Below are positions 21,743 to 21,774 of a DNA stretch of 21,774 nucleotides, in pieces. The translations under genes and the position numbers were made by a program. Every line of letters starts with the position of its first letter. Within the stretch, counting starts at the first letter, position 1. This stretch comes from a virus. The stretch is taken from IMG/VR virus record IMGVR_UViG_3300046000_000597, positions 1 through 21,774 of that record; one strand, 5' to 3'. Under the pieces are notes generated by a model, which was given only the letters and a program-made list of their open reading frames with translations, was not told where the DNA came from and made no database searches.

Positions 21743-21774
21743 AGGCGTAGTAGCAATGCGACCTTATGGAAGCA

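Noticed and set aside
1-21774. CRISPR arrays, insertion sequences, integrase or attachment sites
   Set aside because: I saw no direct repeats with regular spacers, no transposase or recombinase motifs and no terminal inverted repeats. The only strong tandem repeat is the coding heptad array in the fibre.

Overview
This window looks like a contiguous piece of the virion-structure and packaging region of a tailed double-stranded DNA phage (Caudoviricetes). Every gene I can support lies on the minus strand, so transcription runs from the right end (about 21.7 kb) to position 1. The genes are tightly packed. Four junctions share a base in a TAATG stop/start, one is a 4-base GTGA overlap, and the largest intergenic gap is 122 bases. 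Base composition is moderately AT-rich by eye. The strongest Shine-Dalgarno sites read AGGAGGTGA. Several protein families resemble ones I associate with low-GC actinobacterial (freshwater-type) phages, but the host is an inference and is not shown by the sequence.

Layout in the direction of transcription: terminase large subunit with an N-terminal helix-turn-helix (21742-19877); portal (19864-18050); two small low-complexity proteins (18034-17837, 17763-17290); a 2020-residue putative internal or ejected virion protein with an ADP-ribosyltransferase-like YHGS segment (17290-11228); two further large proteins that share a C-terminal motif (11223-10069, 10069-9065); a LysM protein with a Pro/Thr linker (9065-7743); a 122-base gap able to fold; a putative scaffold (7620-7153); an N4-gp56-type major capsid protein with a beta-rich insertion (7119-5950); a strong UUCG hairpin; two small proteins, one a cysteine-rich zinc-ribbon candidate (5887-5615, 5640-5203); a proteasome-beta/HslV-like Ntn hydrolase with a complete set of catalytic residues (5200-4502); a 40-residue CxxCxC protein (4499-4377); two small proteins of known phage type but unknown role (4370-4113, 4113-3838); a probable head-to-tail connector (3841-2918); an alanine-coil tail fibre with 31 uninterrupted heptads (2908-626); a small virion-type protein (625-299); and the start of a Ser/Thr-rich appendage protein that runs off the left edge (297-1).

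How the genes fit together: terminase and portal package DNA into a prohead built by scaffold and capsid protein. The large helical proteins between portal and scaffold are probably packed in the head or neck and released at infection, and LysM suggests contact with peptidoglycan. The connector and fibre genes complete the tail end. No tail-tube or tape-measure gene is seen, which favours a short-tailed (podovirus-like) virion, although genes outside the window could change that. The most unusual element is the self-compartmentalising-protease relative, whose basic C-terminal tail has its own ribosome-binding site and in-frame start, so the locus may make two products.
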